From: an uncultured Clostridia bacterium
GTDB lineage: Bacteria > Bacillota > Clostridia > Christensenellales > Borkfalkiaceae
Assembly: GCA_945834965.1 (NCBI GenBank)
Contig: CAMAHZ010000070.1
Coordinates: 1-6,884, forward strand
Length of the DNA: 6,884 nt
Reading direction: 5' to 3'
The first letter of the stretch is position 1. Every line of letters begins with the position of its first letter. Shown one piece after another: positions 1 through 5,703 of this stretch. Position numbers and translations under genes: made by a program. The notes under the pieces are model-generated. The model was not told the DNA's origin. It was given only the letters and a program-made list of their open reading frames with translations, and did no database searches.

Positions 1-348
1 TTTGAAGGTACGGAAGAAGGCATAGAAGAAGCCGTTATTCTCATTCAAAATACGGGTATCACCATTCCTGCGTTAATCTCTTTCATCGCTTTCAATATGT
101 TGACCATACCTTGCTTTGCGGCTTGCGCAACGGCTAAGGCAGAGCTTCCTAAGGGTAAGTTCAAGTGGACGCTTTTATTCTGGGTGATAACGAGCTTTGC
201 GGTATCTGCTATGATTTACACCATAGGCAGTTGGTGGTGGACGCTCTTTATCTGGCTTGCCGTAATCGCCGTTATCGTAGCTTTTATCGTGTTAAGGAAT
301 ACGGGCAAGTTCGATATAGTAAAAATAATTAAAAGGCAAAAGGACTAA
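1..348 (+). CDS. feoB: Ferrous iron transport protein B, C-terminal fragment (5' end outside window)
   Basis: This is the last 115 residues of FeoB, the GTP-dependent Fe(II) permease of the cytoplasmic membrane. The reading frame is open from base 1, so the G domain and most of the membrane domain lie upstream of the window. The visible part starts in a hydrophilic stretch (FEGTEEGIEEA). It then has a membrane helix ending in NMLTIPCFAACATAKAEL, the typical Pro-Cys-Phe-Ala-Ala segment of the second FeoB gate domain. Two more hydrophobic helices follow (about residues 60-77 and 81-101), and the protein ends in a basic cytoplasmic tail rich in Lys and Arg. The internal ATG at 97 is not a start, because homology to FeoB continues upstream of it. 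The next gene starts 3 bases after the stop, so the two are co-transcribed. Family assignment is firm; nothing upstream can be judged. Confidence 0.93.
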   Translation, partial: FEGTEEGIEEAVILIQNTGITIPALISFIAFNMLTIPCFAACATAKAELPKGKFKWTLLFWVITSFAVSAMIYTIGSWWWTLFIWLAVIAVIVAFIVLRNTGKFDIVKIIKRQKD

Positions 349-351
349 GAT

Positions 352-519
352 ATGGGTGCTGTAGATATAGTTATAATCTGCGTAGTGTCGGCGGCGTTTC
401 TCGCCGCGGTCGGCGTGATTATATATAAAAAGGTTAAAGGCAAAGGCGGCTGCGACTGCGGGTGCGAAAGTTGCCCTCATAATTGTAACTGTAAAAGCAA
501 TAAAACAGAGAACAAATAA
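352..519 (+). CDS. FeoB-associated Cys-rich membrane protein
   Basis: A 55-residue protein missed by length-filtered gene finders. It has a single N-terminal membrane helix (about residues 4-25, starting MGAVDIVIIC), then a basic linker (YKKVKGKGG), then a Cys cluster with C34, C36, C38, C41, C45 and C47 in the pattern CDCGCESCPHNCNC. A further Cys (C10) lies inside the helix. This architecture, directly after feoB, matches the known family of FeoB-associated Cys-rich proteins found in Firmicutes. The family is thought to help Fe(II) transport, perhaps by holding or handing over iron at the inner face of FeoB, but its biochemistry is not established as far as I know. The start is supported by an AAAGGA ribosome binding site at 339-344, seven bases before the ATG and inside the end of feoB. 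It is the last gene of the feo operon; a terminator follows 27 bases after the stop. Confidence 0.9.
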   Translation: MGAVDIVIICVVSAAFLAAVGVIIYKKVKGKGGCDCGCESCPHNCNCKSNKTENK

Positions 520-546
520 AATTACACTTGTCAACACTCCTTAAAT

Positions 547-586
547 AAAAAACACGTCAAGGGCTAAAGCTTAAGGCGTGTTTTTT
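547..586 (+). terminator. Intrinsic terminator of the feo operon
   Basis: AAAAAACACG (547-556) pairs with CGTGTTTTTT (577-586) as a 10-bp stem, and the loop region of 20 bases can add a few inner pairs (AAG 559-561 with CTT 570-572). The U-tract is part of the 3' arm and the A-tract is in the 5' arm. The element could therefore also stop transcription on the opposite strand. Its position 27 bases after the Cys-rich gene fits the end of the feo transcript. Confidence 0.8.
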
Positions 587-620
587 AAATATGAGTGCTA
601 CTTCTAAATACTTATTCCTT

Positions 621-740
621 ATTCAATCAACGGCTTGTCGTTGGATTTAATCAACAGCTTTGCTGTTGGATTGCATCGCACGTAAGTGCGGATTGAATCA
701 AGCTTTAGTTTGGATTGCATCACCGTCAGGTGTATTTTTT
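621..740. repeat. Tandem array of five short hairpins with conserved 9-base connectors and variable paired stems
   Basis: Five hairpins stand head to tail. Unit 1: AACGGC (629-634) pairs with GTCGTT (637-642). Unit 2: AACAGC (653-658) with GCTGTT (662-667). Unit 3: GCAC (678-681) with GTGC (686-689). Unit 4: AAGC (700-703) with GTTT (708-711). Unit 5: ACC (722-724) with GGT (729-731). Loops are 2-4 bases. Units 1-4 are each followed by an extra G and then GATT, which can pair with the (A)ATC before the stem; this leaves the G bulged on the 3' arm. The junctions are GATTTAATC, GATTGCATC, GATTGAATC and GATTGCATC, that is GATTNNATC; the first unit is entered through the related TATTCAATC. Unit 5 lacks the GATT and runs into TATTTTTT. 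The stems differ in sequence but keep pairing, so structure appears conserved rather than sequence. The array lies between the feo terminator and the aspC promoter. Function unknown. Confidence 0.8.
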
Positions 741-814
741 CGTAATTCACAAATTTACAAAAAACTTATAAATATTATCAATTTTCGTATAATTATTTAT
801 TTTACGCCGTACGC

Positions 815-843
815 TTGCAAAACAGAACGATTATATGTATAAT
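815..843 (+). promoter_or_regulatory. Probable sigma-A promoter of the aminotransferase gene
   Basis: A TTGCAA -35 box (815-820) and a perfect TATAAT -10 box (838-843) are 17 bases apart. Transcription would start near 850, downstream of the ATG codons at 835 and 847, leaving a leader of about 27 bases before the ATG at 877. A second perfect TATAAT at 788-793 has only a poor -35 (TTATAA, 766-771, 16-base spacing) and could be a weaker upstream promoter. The boxes are seen directly; use is inferred. Confidence 0.5.
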
Positions 844-876
844 AAAATGGAAATAATATCCTGGGTGGACAAATTA

Positions 877-2079
877 ATGATTAAATTATCAAGCAGAATT
901 TCAGAAATATCCCCTTCGATGACCCTTGCAATCTCTGCAAAGGCAAACGAATTGAAGGCGGCAGGCGAAAAGGTCATCTCTTTCGGCGTTGGCGAGCCCG
1001 ACTTTGCAACCCCTGCACACATCGTTCAGGCGGCTAAAGACGCACTTGACGCAGGCAAGACGAAGTACGTTGCCGCCGCAGGCTTACCCGCACTTAAAAA
1101 AGCCGTATGTGAAAAGCTTAAAAAGGACAACAATCTCGACTACGAGCCTTCTCAGATAATTATTTCAAACGGCGCAAAGCACCCCATTTTCAACGCGTTA
1201 TTCGCAACGATTGAAGAGGGTGACGAAGTGCTTATCCCCAAGCCCTACTGGCTGACCTATCCCGAAGTCGTTAAAAGCTGCGGCGGCGTGCCCGTTTATA
1301 TCTACGCAACGCCCAGACACGGCTATAAGGTAACCGCCGCTCAGGTAGAGGCGATGATTACCCCTAAAACTAAGATGCTCATTTTCAACAGCCCCTGCAA
1401 CCCCACGGGCGCGGTCTATACCGAAAGCGAAATCCGTGCCATTGCAGAAGTCTGCTTAAAGCACAACATTATCGTCCTTTCAGACGAAATTTACGAAAAG
1501 CTCATCTACGGCGGTGAGAGCCACTTCTCTATCGCGGCGGTATCCCCCGAGATGAAAGAGAATACAATCGTAATCAACGGTTGGTCTAAGTCCTATGCTA
1601 TGACGGGCTGGCGTATAGGCTACCTTGCCGCACCCAAGCACGTTGCAAAGGCGATTGCGTCTTTCCAAAGCCATTCGACTTCTAACGTAAACACTATGAC
1701 GCAGTTTGCGGCAATTGCAGCATTAGAAGGCGACCAACAGCCTATGTACGATATGATTAAAGCCTTCGGCGAGCGCAGAGAAGCTATGCTTGCAGAGCTT
1801 GAAAATATGAAGGCGTTGGGCTTTGACTATGTCAAGCCCGACGGTGCGTTCTACGTAATGCTCCTTTGCTATAACTTCTACGGCAAGAGCTTTGAAGGCA
1901 AGAAGATTGCAGGCAGTATGGATATGTGCGACGCGCTTTTATCTTACGAAAAGGTTGCCGCAACGCCCGGCATATGCTTTGGCGACGACGACGCGATAAG
2001 GCTTTCATACGCACTCTCTATGGAAGATATGTTAGAAGGGCTTAGGCGCATAGCGCATTTCGTAACCCTTCTTAAGTGA
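877..2079 (+). CDS. aspC: Pyridoxal phosphate-dependent class I aminotransferase, aspartate aminotransferase type
   Basis: This 400-residue fold-type I enzyme is expected to interconvert aspartate and 2-oxoglutarate with oxaloacetate and glutamate in the cytoplasm, feeding the aspartate family of amino acids. The N-terminus MIKLSSRISEISPSMTLAI and the SFGVGEPDFATP segment match the type Ib aspartate aminotransferases (Bacillus AspB, Thermus AspC). Key residues are in place: N175-P-T-G178, D203 and Y206 in LSDEIYEKLIY for cofactor contact, K238 in WSKSYAMTGWRIGY as the PLP-binding lysine, and R375 in DAIRLSYAL for the substrate carboxylate. The frame is open back to an ATG at 835, but I chose 877: the family starts there, a GGGTGGA-like ribosome binding site lies at 863-869, and the best promoter (815-843) would start RNA after both earlier ATGs. 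Related enzymes also accept aromatic or prephenate substrates, so the exact specificity is open. It looks monocistronic. Confidence 0.9.
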   Translation: MIKLSSRISEISPSMTLAISAKANELKAAGEKVISFGVGEPDFATPAHIVQAAKDALDAGKTKYVAAAGLPALKKAVCEKLKKDNNLDYEPSQIIISNGAKHPIFNALFATIEEGDEVLIPKPYWLTYPEVVKSCGGVPVYIYATPRHGYKVTAAQVEAMITPKTKMLIFNSPCNPTGAVYTESEIRAIAEVCLKHNIIVLSDEIYEKLIYGGESHFSIAAVSPEMKENTIVINGWSKSYAMTGWRIGYLAAPKHVAKAIASFQSHSTSNVNTMTQFAAIAALEGDQQPMYDMIKAFGERREAMLAELENMKALGFDYVKPDGAFYVMLLCYNFYGKSFEGKKIAGSMDMCDALLSYEKVAATPGICFGDDDAIRLSYALSMEDMLEGLRRIAHFVTLLK

Positions 2080-2118
2080 TTGAGCTAAGCGTACTTGACT
2101 TGATTAAGAATAGCTATA

Positions 2119-2177
2119 AAAAAATATTTTTTAAATTTTAAAAAAGGTCTTGAAAATCTCCCGATATATGATAGAAT
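2119..2177 (+). promoter_or_regulatory. Promoter with AT-rich upstream tract for the P-loop gene
   Basis: TTGAAA (2150-2155) and TAGAAT (2172-2177) are 16 bases apart, a good housekeeping-type promoter with a start near 2184. Just upstream lie a 14-base AT palindrome (2119-2132) and the near-palindrome TTTTTTAAATTTTAAAAAA (2127-2145). Such A/T tracts directly before a -35 box often act as an UP element or bent DNA. They could also serve as a weak terminator for aspC, since no GC-rich hairpin follows that gene. Confidence 0.5.
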
Positions 2178-2205
2178 AAATATATAAGAGAATTTTATCT
2201 TATTT

Positions 2206-2213
2206 AAGGAGGA
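2206..2213 (+). promoter_or_regulatory. Strong ribosome binding site of the P-loop gene
   Basis: AAGGAGGA, an almost full match to the anti-Shine-Dalgarno sequence, sits six bases before the ATG at 2220. It fixes the start of the 135-residue protein. Confidence 0.85.
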
Positions 2214-2219
2214 TTTCAG

Positions 2220-2627
2220 ATGATAAAAATTATATGCGGTCCCAAGGGTTCGGGCAAGACAAAGCAGATTATTCAGCTTGCTAACTCCAACGCCGCTACG
2301 GCAAAGGGCTTAAGCGTTTTCGTTACCGATACCGACAGGTACGTTCACGACGTTATCCGCGACGTAAGATTTGTAAACGTTACGGAATATCACGTTACGG
2401 GTGAAGAAGCGCTCTGCGGCTTTGTTATGGGAATAATGGCAGGTAACTACGACATTGAGTACGTTTATTTAGACGGTATTGCACGCATTGCAGGCAAACC
2501 GCTTTCAGAGCTTGCCGCCATATTCTATATGCTTGAAAAGATTTCTAACCAAAGCGGAGTGGTTATTACTTTGACGTGCAGTTGCGAAAAGGAGCAATTG
2601 CCCGATTTTATCGCAAAGTACTGCTGA
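2220..2627 (+). CDS. Small uncharacterised P-loop ATPase-like protein
   Basis: A 135-residue protein whose first 14 residues already contain the Walker A motif G7-PKGSG-K13-T14, so the nucleotide site is at the very N-terminus (MIKIICGPKGSGKT). A Walker B-like strand ending in YVYLDG (residues 81-86, D85) and a later hydrophobic strand VVITLTCS (114-121) complete a minimal P-loop core of about five strands. There is no membrane segment, no DNA-binding domain and no zinc-finger pattern. Similar short proteins occur in many Clostridia, where to my recollection they are called hypothetical or, by weak similarity, PilT-like; I know of no assigned function. The core could suit an ATPase, a GTPase or a small-molecule kinase, and I cannot choose between them. 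The gene has its own promoter, a very strong ribosome binding site and its own terminator, so it appears to be a stand-alone, well-translated unit, probably cytoplasmic. Confidence 0.85.
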   Translation: MIKIICGPKGSGKTKQIIQLANSNAATAKGLSVFVTDTDRYVHDVIRDVRFVNVTEYHVTGEEALCGFVMGIMAGNYDIEYVYLDGIARIAGKPLSELAAIFYMLEKISNQSGVVITLTCSCEKEQLPDFIAKYC

Positions 2628-2644
2628 TAGACTTATGTCAGTTG

Positions 2645-2677
2645 CGCTGCCGCTTACTATTAAGCGGCAGCGTTTTT
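2645..2677 (+). terminator. Strong intrinsic terminator after the P-loop gene
   Basis: CGCTGCCGCTTA (2645-2656) pairs perfectly with TAAGCGGCAGCG (2661-2672), a 12-bp GC-rich stem with a CTAT loop, followed by TTTTT (2673-2677). It lies 17 bases after the stop codon. Confidence 0.93.
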
Positions 2678-2703
2678 ACGTGCCCTGCGAAAGTTGATAT
2701 AAT
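2675..2703 (+). promoter_or_regulatory. Probable thrC promoter with extended -10
   Basis: TTTACG (2675-2680) and a perfect TATAAT (2698-2703) are 17 bases apart, and TGA before the -10 gives the extended form TGATATAAT (2695-2703). The -35 box begins inside the T-tract of the preceding terminator, so the end of one unit and the start of the next overlap. The predicted start near 2710 gives thrC a leader of about 50 bases. Confidence 0.55.
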
Positions 2704-2720
2704 TTTAAAAAATTTAGTAT

Positions 2721-2743
2721 GGCAAACGTGTTGCCGTCGGCAA
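2721..2743 (+). promoter_or_regulatory. Two mutually exclusive hairpins in the thrC leader
   Basis: GGCAA (2721-2725), TTGCC (2731-2735) and GGCAA (2739-2743) stand in a row. The middle block can pair with either neighbour, with loops of 5 or 3 bases. The second hairpin ends three bases before the thrC ribosome binding site (AAAGGAG, 2747-2753). The pairing is seen; any regulatory role is a guess, and five-base stems are weak. Confidence 0.3.
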
Positions 2744-2759
2744 TATAAAGGAGAAAATT

Positions 2760-4241
2760 ATGATATTTATCAGTACGAGAGGCGGAGAAAAGGTTACGGG
2801 TGCAGAAGCAATCGTCAAAGGTCTTTCAGACAACGGTGGTCTTTTCGTCCCTGAAAAGTTCCCGCAGGTTTCTAAGGAAGAAATGCAGGAAATGCTCTAT
2901 ATGAACTATCCCGAGCGTGCCGCAACCGTCCTTCATAAATATCTGGACGATTACGACAAGGCAGAGCTTTTAAAAGCTTGTGAAAGCGCGTACGCTAAAT
3001 TCGAAGGTCCCGACCCTGCGCCCCTTGTAAGGATTGAAGACGGTATATATATTTTAGAGTTATTCCACGGACCTACTTGCGCATTCAAGGATATGGCGCT
3101 CACCGTGTTGCCCTATCTTTTAAGAAAGGGCTGCGATATCTGCGGAATTAAGGAACAGATTTTGGTGCTCGTTGCAACTTCGGGCGATACGGGCAAAGCC
3201 GCGTTAGAAGGCTTTAAGGACGCAAACGGAATAAAGATTATGGTGTTCTATCCCGACGACGGCGTGTCGTCTATGCAAAAATTGCAGATGTGCACGCAGG
3301 AAGGTAAGAACGTAAACGTAGTTGCAGTTAAGGGCAACTTCGACGACTGCCAGACCGCTGTTAAAAATATCTTCAACAGTGCGGAAGACGCGGAAGAGCT
3401 TAAAAAGTACAACACCCGTCTTTCAAGCGCCAACTCGATTAACTTCGGCAGGCTTGCACCCCAGATTGCGTACTACTTCTCAGCTTATTTCGACCTTGTA
3501 ACCGCAGGTCAGATTGAGATGGGTCAGGAAGTTGACTTCTCCGTTCCTACGGGCAACTTCGGCAATATCCTTGCCGCGTACTACGCAAAGCGCATGGGCT
3601 TACCCGTAAGAAGGTTGCATTGCGCTTCTAATATGAACAATATCTTGACCGACTTCCTTGCAAAGGGTTGCTACGACGTGCATAGGGAATTCTATAAGAC
3701 GACTTCTCCTTCGATGGATATACTCGTATCCTCCAACCTTGAAAGGCTTTTATTTGAAGTCTGCGGCAGGGACGAAAAGCTTACGGCAGAGCGTATGAAC
3801 AAGCTTAAGAGTGAAGGCGTTTACGAGATAACCGAAAAGGAAAGGGCGGCTATTGCCGAGACCTTTGACGGCGGTTTTGCCAACGAGGACGAAGTTGTGG
3901 AAACAATTTACGACTTGTTCTGCGATACGGGCTATACGATGGATACCCACACGGGTTGCGCAATGAAGGTCGCTAACGACTGGAAGCGTAAGAATAAGAA
4001 GGACGAGACTATGATGGTAGTCGTCTCCACCGCTAACCCCTATAAGTTCCCGCAGGACGTACTTTATGCAGTTACGGGCAACGACGTAAGGGACAGCTTT
4101 AAGGGCGTTAAGCGCTTGCACGCGGCAACCGCAATGGCAGTTCCCAAGAGCCTTGCAGGCTTAAAGGACAAGACCGTTCGCTTTAAGACGGTAGTAACTA
4201 AGGACAAGATGTTCGACGAAGTTATTAAGTTTGTTAAGTAA
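2760..4241 (+). CDS. thrC: Threonine synthase
   Basis: This PLP enzyme makes L-threonine and phosphate from O-phospho-L-homoserine, the last step of the threonine branch of the aspartate family. At 493 residues it belongs to the longer bacterial/yeast-type subclass. The N-terminal domain has the usual STRGGEKVTGAEAIVKGLSDNGGLFVP-like opening (residues 5-31). The cofactor lysine is K110 in HGPTCAFKDMAL. ATSGDTGKAALEGF (139-152) is the family glycine-rich signature, and SVPTGNFGN (261-269) forms the PLP phosphate loop. SSNLERLLFE (324-333), DTHTGCA (395-401) and STANPYKFP (423-431) match family motifs toward the C-terminus. The start follows an AAAGGAG site (2747-2753) at six-base spacing and is the expected family start. 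It has its own promoter and a terminator after the stop, so it is not linked here to homoserine kinase or homoserine dehydrogenase. All catalytic motifs appear intact. Confidence 0.96.
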   Translation: MIFISTRGGEKVTGAEAIVKGLSDNGGLFVPEKFPQVSKEEMQEMLYMNYPERAATVLHKYLDDYDKAELLKACESAYAKFEGPDPAPLVRIEDGIYILELFHGPTCAFKDMALTVLPYLLRKGCDICGIKEQILVLVATSGDTGKAALEGFKDANGIKIMVFYPDDGVSSMQKLQMCTQEGKNVNVVAVKGNFDDCQTAVKNIFNSAEDAEELKKYNTRLSSANSINFGRLAPQIAYYFSAYFDLVTAGQIEMGQEVDFSVPTGNFGNILAAYYAKRMGLPVRRLHCASNMNNILTDFLAKGCYDVHREFYKTTSPSMDILVSSNLERLLFEVCGRDEKLTAERMNKLKSEGVYEITEKERAAIAETFDGGFANEDEVVETIYDLFCDTGYTMDTHTGCAMKVANDWKRKNKKDETMMVVVSTANPYKFPQDVLYAVTGNDVRDSFKGVKRLHAATAMAVPKSLAGLKDKTVRFKTVVTKDKMFDEVIKFVK

Positions 4242-4256
4242 TAAAAAGTGAATTAT

Positions 4257-4295
4257 ACCGCCGTTCGGGGAAAAGTTTAACCGTTCGGCGGTTTT
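4257..4295 (+). terminator. Intrinsic terminator after thrC
   Basis: ACCGCCG (4257-4263) pairs with CGGCGGT (4286-4292). After a TT/TT mismatch, CGG (4266-4268) pairs with CCG (4281-4283), with a purine-rich loop. The tail is only TTTT then AAATT, so some read-through is likely. The 3' arm ends 16 bases before the next start codon. Confidence 0.75.
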
Positions 4296-4308
4296 AAATT
4301 GAAAGAAA

Positions 4309-5700
4309 ATGGCTAAGGAAGATATTTTAGGTTCGCAAAAGGTTTTAAAGCTCTGTTTTAAAATGGGCTTGCCGTGCGTTATGGCGCAGGTTGTAAACCT
4401 TCTTTATAATATTGTAGACAGAATATTTATCGGCAATATGCCAGGCAGCGGCGAATACGCGCTTGCAGGGCTTGGGCTGTGTGCGCCCATACTCACGCTT
4501 ATTGCCGCTTTTTCGGCTTTCGTTTCGGGCGGCGGCGCGCCGCTTGCGGCAAAATCTTTGGGCGAAGGCGATAAAGAGAAGGCTAAAAGGTTTTTAAATA
4601 ACGGCTTTGTAATGCTCTGTACGTTTTCAATCGTGTTGGGGCTAACCGCGTTCTTTGCACAAAAGCCGCTGTTATATCTAATCGGCGCAAGCGACAACAC
4701 TATTTCGTACGCTTCCGACTATCTTTCAATCTATTTGATAGGCACGCTGTTCGTTCAGCTTGCGGTGGGGTTAAATACCTTTTTGACCGCACAGGGCAGA
4801 AGCGCAATGGCTATGATTTCGGTTGCGGTTGGCGCTGTATTAAACTTAGGGCTTGACCCGTTGTTTATCTTCGTGTTCGGAATGGGTATTAAGGGGGCGG
4901 CGCTTGCAACCGTTATAAGTCAGTCGGTGGCGTGCGCTTTCGTCTTATTAACGCTCGTCGGCAAAAGGTCTACTTTAAAGCTTGATATCAAGTATATGAA
5001 GCCCGACTTTAAAATCATAAAAGCGATACTTGCGCTCGGTCTTGCGCCGTTTGTTATGGCGGCAACCGAATCGGTGATAGGCTTCGTGCTTAACGGTAGG
5101 TTAAAGTACTGGGGCGACTTGCAGGGCGAAGGGCTTGGCGACAGATACATTTCCGCACTCGCCGTTTTGCAGAGCGTTATGATGTTAATAACCGTACCTA
5201 TACAGGGCTTTACTCAAGGCGTTACCCCCGTACTATCCTACAACTTCGGTGCAAAAAACAAGGAGCGTTTGAAAAAAGCCTATTTCGTGACCCTGCTCGT
5301 ATGTTGGGCGTATTGCTCGCTTTCGGCGGTGCTTATGATGGCGTTGCCGCACCCGTTTGGCAGAATGTTCACCTATAAGGAAGAAGTGCTTGCAATCACC
5401 GATAAATATCTGCCCGTATTCGTCGCAGGTATGCTTATATTCGGTATTCAGCGTGCGTGCCAAACGACGTTCGTAGCCGTAACCGAAGCAAAAATAAGCC
5501 TATTTATAGCCATTTTAAGGAAGATTATTCTGTTGGTGCCGCTTGCCTTTTTACTGCCGCTTGCAATGGGCGTGGGCGGCGTTTACTGGGCGGAATGCGT
5601 TGCCGATTTAACGGCGGCTTGCCTGTGCGGAACGATATTCTTCTTCCGCTTTAGGAAGATTTTAAAGGGTATGGATAAGGTTGAAAGTACTGCAGCCTAA
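4309..5700 (+). CDS. MATE-family multidrug/toxin efflux transporter
   Basis: A 463-residue integral membrane protein with about twelve hydrophobic helices in two bundles, the normal size for MATE exporters, which use Na+ or H+ gradients to expel organic cations or other compounds. The first helix segment contains VNLLYNIVDRIFIGNMPG (about 29-46), typical of the DinF/MepA-like branch. The first bundle also holds FVSGGGAPLAAKSLGEGDKE (71-90) and GAVLNLGLDPLFIF (175-188). The second bundle has VPIQGFTQGVTPVLSYNFGA (296-315) and QTTFVAVTEAKISLFIAILR (385-404), the repeat-matched counterparts. The substrate cannot be read from sequence. The ATG at 4309 gives the usual short cytoplasmic N-terminus (MAKEDILGSQKVLKL), but the sequence before it (TTGAAAGAAA) is a poor ribosome binding site. 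No convincing promoter lies in the 67-base gap, so expression may depend on read-through from thrC. Confidence 0.92.
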   Translation: MAKEDILGSQKVLKLCFKMGLPCVMAQVVNLLYNIVDRIFIGNMPGSGEYALAGLGLCAPILTLIAAFSAFVSGGGAPLAAKSLGEGDKEKAKRFLNNGFVMLCTFSIVLGLTAFFAQKPLLYLIGASDNTISYASDYLSIYLIGTLFVQLAVGLNTFLTAQGRSAMAMISVAVGAVLNLGLDPLFIFVFGMGIKGAALATVISQSVACAFVLLTLVGKRSTLKLDIKYMKPDFKIIKAILALGLAPFVMAATESVIGFVLNGRLKYWGDLQGEGLGDRYISALAVLQSVMMLITVPIQGFTQGVTPVLSYNFGAKNKERLKKAYFVTLLVCWAYCSLSAVLMMALPHPFGRMFTYKEEVLAITDKYLPVFVAGMLIFGIQRACQTTFVAVTEAKISLFIAILRKIILLVPLAFLLPLAMGVGGVYWAECVADLTAACLCGTIFFFRFRKILKGMDKVESTAA

Positions 5701-5703
5701 ACT

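Noticed and set aside
292..537. Minus-strand frame of 81 codons opposite the feo genes
   Set aside because: It lies opposite feoB and the Cys-rich gene, has no ribosome site and resembles no protein I know. The other minus-strand frames within aspC, thrC, MATE and kdgK are rejected on the same grounds.
621..740. CRISPR array
   Set aside because: The constant part is only about nine bases, the variable parts are self-complementary rather than unique spacers, and there are no cas genes in view.
621..740. Integron attC sites or insertion-sequence ends
   Set aside because: The units are far too short, there is no integrase or transposase, no cassette genes lie between units, and no target-site duplication is evident.
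660..842. 60-codon open frame across the hairpin array
   Set aside because: It starts inside unit 2, its first half is a translation of the repeats, it has no ribosome site, and its end overlaps the aminotransferase promoter.
520..876. T-box or metabolite riboswitch before the aminotransferase
   Set aside because: No T-box motif, no antiterminator core and no known riboswitch core is visible, and the likely start near 850 leaves a leader of only about 27 bases.
2719..2748. Nine-codon frame as a classic threonine attenuation leader peptide
   Set aside because: It encodes no threonine, lacks a ribosome site, and no leader terminator hairpin with a T-tract follows. Kept only as a minor point in the leader finding.
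2576..2854. 92-codon frame across the terminator and the thrC start
   Set aside because: It begins inside the P-loop gene in another frame, runs through a strong terminator hairpin and overlaps thrC. It is a chance frame.
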